Shown here piece by piece: positions 54,268 to 55,683 of a stretch of 55,683 bases of DNA (its first letter is position 1; each line of letters starts with the position of its first letter). The DNA comes from an uncultured Lachnospiraceae bacterium. Its GTDB lineage: Bacteria > Bacillota > Clostridia > Lachnospirales > Lachnospiraceae. Under the pieces are notes generated by a model. It saw only the letters and a program-made list of their open reading frames with translations, had not been told where the DNA came from and made no database searches. The stretch spans positions 1 through 55,683 of the forward strand of contig CALWGV010000036.1 of assembly GCA_944380185.1 (NCBI GenBank), read 5' to 3'. The position numbers and the translations under genes were made by a program.

Positions 54268-55158
54268 TCAATGCGCATTCCCCTGGCAGAAGGAAAAACG
54301 CCGGCAAAAACGAAGGAATTTTTCTCTCTCCTCGAACTGGTAGCTCCCCTCCCTCCAGACGACGCTGACCTGGGCTGTGATCGGCGGATCCAGGGGCACT
54401 CCTGTCATACCCGGCGTATTCTCGGCGAAATTGCTGTACAGAAAGCCCACCGCCAGATTTCTGGACACAAAATGCTCCAGGGTAGTCAGCTGCTCCGTAT
54501 AGAGGAGGATATTGGGCGTAAGCCCCTGCGCAGCAAAGCGGGCCGTCACCGCCCGGGACTGCACCGAGGTCTCCTGGAAAAGGATCAGCCTCTCGTCCTT
54601 CACCTCCTCGACGCGTACCCTTTTGCGTTTTGCCAACGGATGGCCGGAGGCCAGGCAGCAGGCCATTTTCATCTGCAGCACAGGGATCGAATGGTATTCC
54701 TTTTCCAGCGGCTCAATATGGGGGACGATAATCACGTCCTGCCTGTCGCTGGCAAGCTGGGAGAAAAGTTCGTCCTGGGCCGCCTCCCGAATGCGGAAAC
54801 GGATGTCTGGATTTTCCCGGAAAAAGGACTCGTAAATCTGCGGCATGACCACTGAACCTACCAGGGGCGTCATTCCAATGCGCAGCGATCTTCTCTGGCT
54901 GCTGACCTCCCGCATGACCTGCTCCACCTGCGACGCGTGCTCTAAGAGGCTGTCCGCCAGCAGCAGAAACTGCTTGCCCTCCTCCGTCGGCAGCATTCCC
55001 CTGTGCTGCCGCTCGAAAAAGGGGACGCCGAACTCCTCCTCCAGAGCACGGATGGCGCTGGATACCGAAGGCTGCGAAACTTTCAGCTCCTCCACAGCGC
55101 TGGTAATGCTGCCGTGGCGGCAGACCGTCTGAAAATATTTAAGCTGGGTTAAGTTCAT
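54268..55158 (-). CDS. LysR-type transcriptional regulator, divergent from malic enzyme
   Basis: 296 aa: MNLTQLKYFQTVCRHGSITSAVEELKVSQPSVSSAIRALEEEFG (the HTH; key part SQPSVSSAIRALEEEFG) and the usual ligand domain. ATG at 55158 is preferred because AAGGAGAGG lies 8 nt upstream; a GTG three codons earlier lies on that site. Its divergent position makes it the likely regulator of the malic enzyme gene. Confidence 0.92.
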   Translation of the reverse strand: MNLTQLKYFQTVCRHGSITSAVEELKVSQPSVSSAIRALEEEFGVPFFERQHRGMLPTEEGKQFLLLADSLLEHASQVEQVMREVSSQRRSLRIGMTPLVGSVVMPQIYESFFRENPDIRFRIREAAQDELFSQLASDRQDVIIVPHIEPLEKEYHSIPVLQMKMACCLASGHPLAKRKRVRVEEVKDERLILFQETSVQSRAVTARFAAQGLTPNILLYTEQLTTLEHFVSRNLAVGFLYSNFAENTPGMTGVPLDPPITAQVSVVWREGSYQFEEREKFLRFCRRFSFCQGNAH

Positions 55159-55210
55159 GCCAATCACCTCTCCTTTTCTTTTTCCCCATTGTTTTTGTCT
55201 CTTACCGTTA

Positions 55211-55233
55211 AAATATAGTTTTTTTCTATATTT
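55211..55233. promoter_or_regulatory. Candidate LysR operator
   Basis: AAATATAG, seven T, CTATATTT: a 23-bp interrupted palindrome between the LysR and malic enzyme genes, 17 bp upstream of the -35. Contains the LysR-type T-N11-A pattern. Confidence 0.55.
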
Positions 55234-55249
55234 GTCAACTAAGTTGTGG

Positions 55250-55278
55250 TTTACAAAGCATCCGGGGCAATCTACAAT
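55250..55278 (+). promoter_or_regulatory. Malic enzyme promoter
   Basis: TTTACA, 17-bp spacer, TACAAT, about 54 bases upstream of the ATG. Confidence 0.65.
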
Positions 55279-55331
55279 AGAGGCAAAAGAAGGCGTACAG
55301 CCCCCATTACAAAATCAGGAGGGAAAATGGC

Positions 55332-55683
55332 ATGGATTATGCAAAGGAATCACTGAAACTGCACTATGAACTGAAGGGTAAAATCGAAATCAAGACCCGC
55401 GCCGCCGTAGATACCAAGGAGTCTCTGGCCCTGGCCTACACCCCCGGCGTAGCCCAGCCTTGCCTGGAAATCCAGAAGGACGTAAACAAAAGCTATGACC
55501 TGACCCGCCGCTGGAACACTGTGGCCGTCGTCACCGATGGCACGGCAGTCTTAGGCCTGGGCGATATCGGCCCCGAGGCCGGCATGCCGGTAATGGAGGG
55601 CAAATGCGTCCTGTTTAAGGCCTTTGGCGATGTGGACGCCATTCCTCTGTGCATCCGCAGCAAGGACGTGGATGAGATTGTAA
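55332..55683 (+). CDS. Malic enzyme (malate dehydrogenase, decarboxylating), 3'-truncated by the window
   Basis: The first 117 codons are visible: MDYAKESLKLHYELKGKIE, then LALAYTPGVAQPCLEI (catalytic-Tyr region), VVTDGTAVLGLGDIGPEAGMP (substrate/metal site, GxGxxG-like) and MEGKCVLFKAFGDVDAIP. This is the short bacterial type that converts malate to pyruvate and CO2 with NAD(P). ATG preceded by AGGAGG at 9 nt. An overlapping ATG at 55327 is in another frame. It fits the C4-acid theme of the preceding genes. Confidence 0.93.
   Translation, partial: MDYAKESLKLHYELKGKIEIKTRAAVDTKESLALAYTPGVAQPCLEIQKDVNKSYDLTRRWNTVAVVTDGTAVLGLGDIGPEAGMPVMEGKCVLFKAFGDVDAIPLCIRSKDVDEIV

Overview
The window is a densely packed chromosomal segment of a spore-former-type Firmicute, most likely a Clostridia/Lachnospiraceae gut anaerobe. 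This rests on gene content and style: Rex, PcrA, clostridial-type RlmD, a Spo0A C-terminal-domain protein, LicT/BglG antitermination, a mannose-class PTS, a Re-citrate-synthase-like enzyme, strong AGGAGG ribosome sites and sigma-A promoters. About 50 genes are visible, mostly on the minus strand. Both edges cut genes: an unassigned low-GC protein on the left and malic enzyme on the right. I see no rRNA, tRNA or CRISPR array.

Layout. 1-0.8 kb: C-terminal part of an AT-rich accessory gene with a strong terminator. 0.8-18.3 kb: core housekeeping (rlmD, a small acidic-tailed membrane protein, pcrA, pspA, holA, yebC, mazF, acpS, rex, L-asparaginase, an ABC-F protein, a GIY-YIG protein, a Re-citrate-synthase/isopropylmalate-synthase-like enzyme, a cytoplasmic subtilase, the D-aminopeptidase dppA and a DMT exporter). 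18.4-24.3 kb: a tightly coupled operon of unknown substrate, made of two paralogous amidohydrolases (the first lacking metal/catalytic residues), a BtpA/SgcQ TIM-barrel protein, mannose-class PTS IIA-IIB-IIC-IID and an RpiR regulator, with a clear promoter at 24.3 kb. 24.5-26.3 kb: an IS3-family element killed by two frameshifts. 26.4-31.2 kb: beta-glucoside operon licT-bglP-bglA behind a textbook RAT/terminator leader. 31.2-36.0 kb: ogt-nfo-MBOAT-DHHW-pseudouridine synthase operon. 36.0-40.6 kb: a metal-dependent amidohydrolase, a SUV3-like helicase with a C-terminal zinc ribbon, and an iron alcohol dehydrogenase. 41-43.5 kb: nnrD, a GNAT acetyltransferase, a lone Spo0A DNA-binding-domain protein with upstream 0A-like boxes, and an XRE regulator.

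43.6-55.7 kb is a catabolic island. It holds LysR plus a nitrilase-family hydrolase; a TetR gene facing an operon of a divergent asparaginase-family protein, a sodium:solute symporter and an argininosuccinate-lyase-like protein; then an adenylosuccinate-lyase-like protein, an SLC13 carboxylate transporter, two LysR regulators and malic enzyme. Both lyases have lost the conserved histidine of their superfamily's T-H motif, and the asparaginase-family protein deviates in both catalytic loops, so their substrates are probably not the textbook ones. A reasonable reading is uptake and cleavage of aspartyl/succinyl-type compounds to fumarate or aspartate, feeding C4-dicarboxylate metabolism. The most promising undescribed systems are this island, the PTS-BtpA-amidohydrolase operon and the Spo0A-C regulator.
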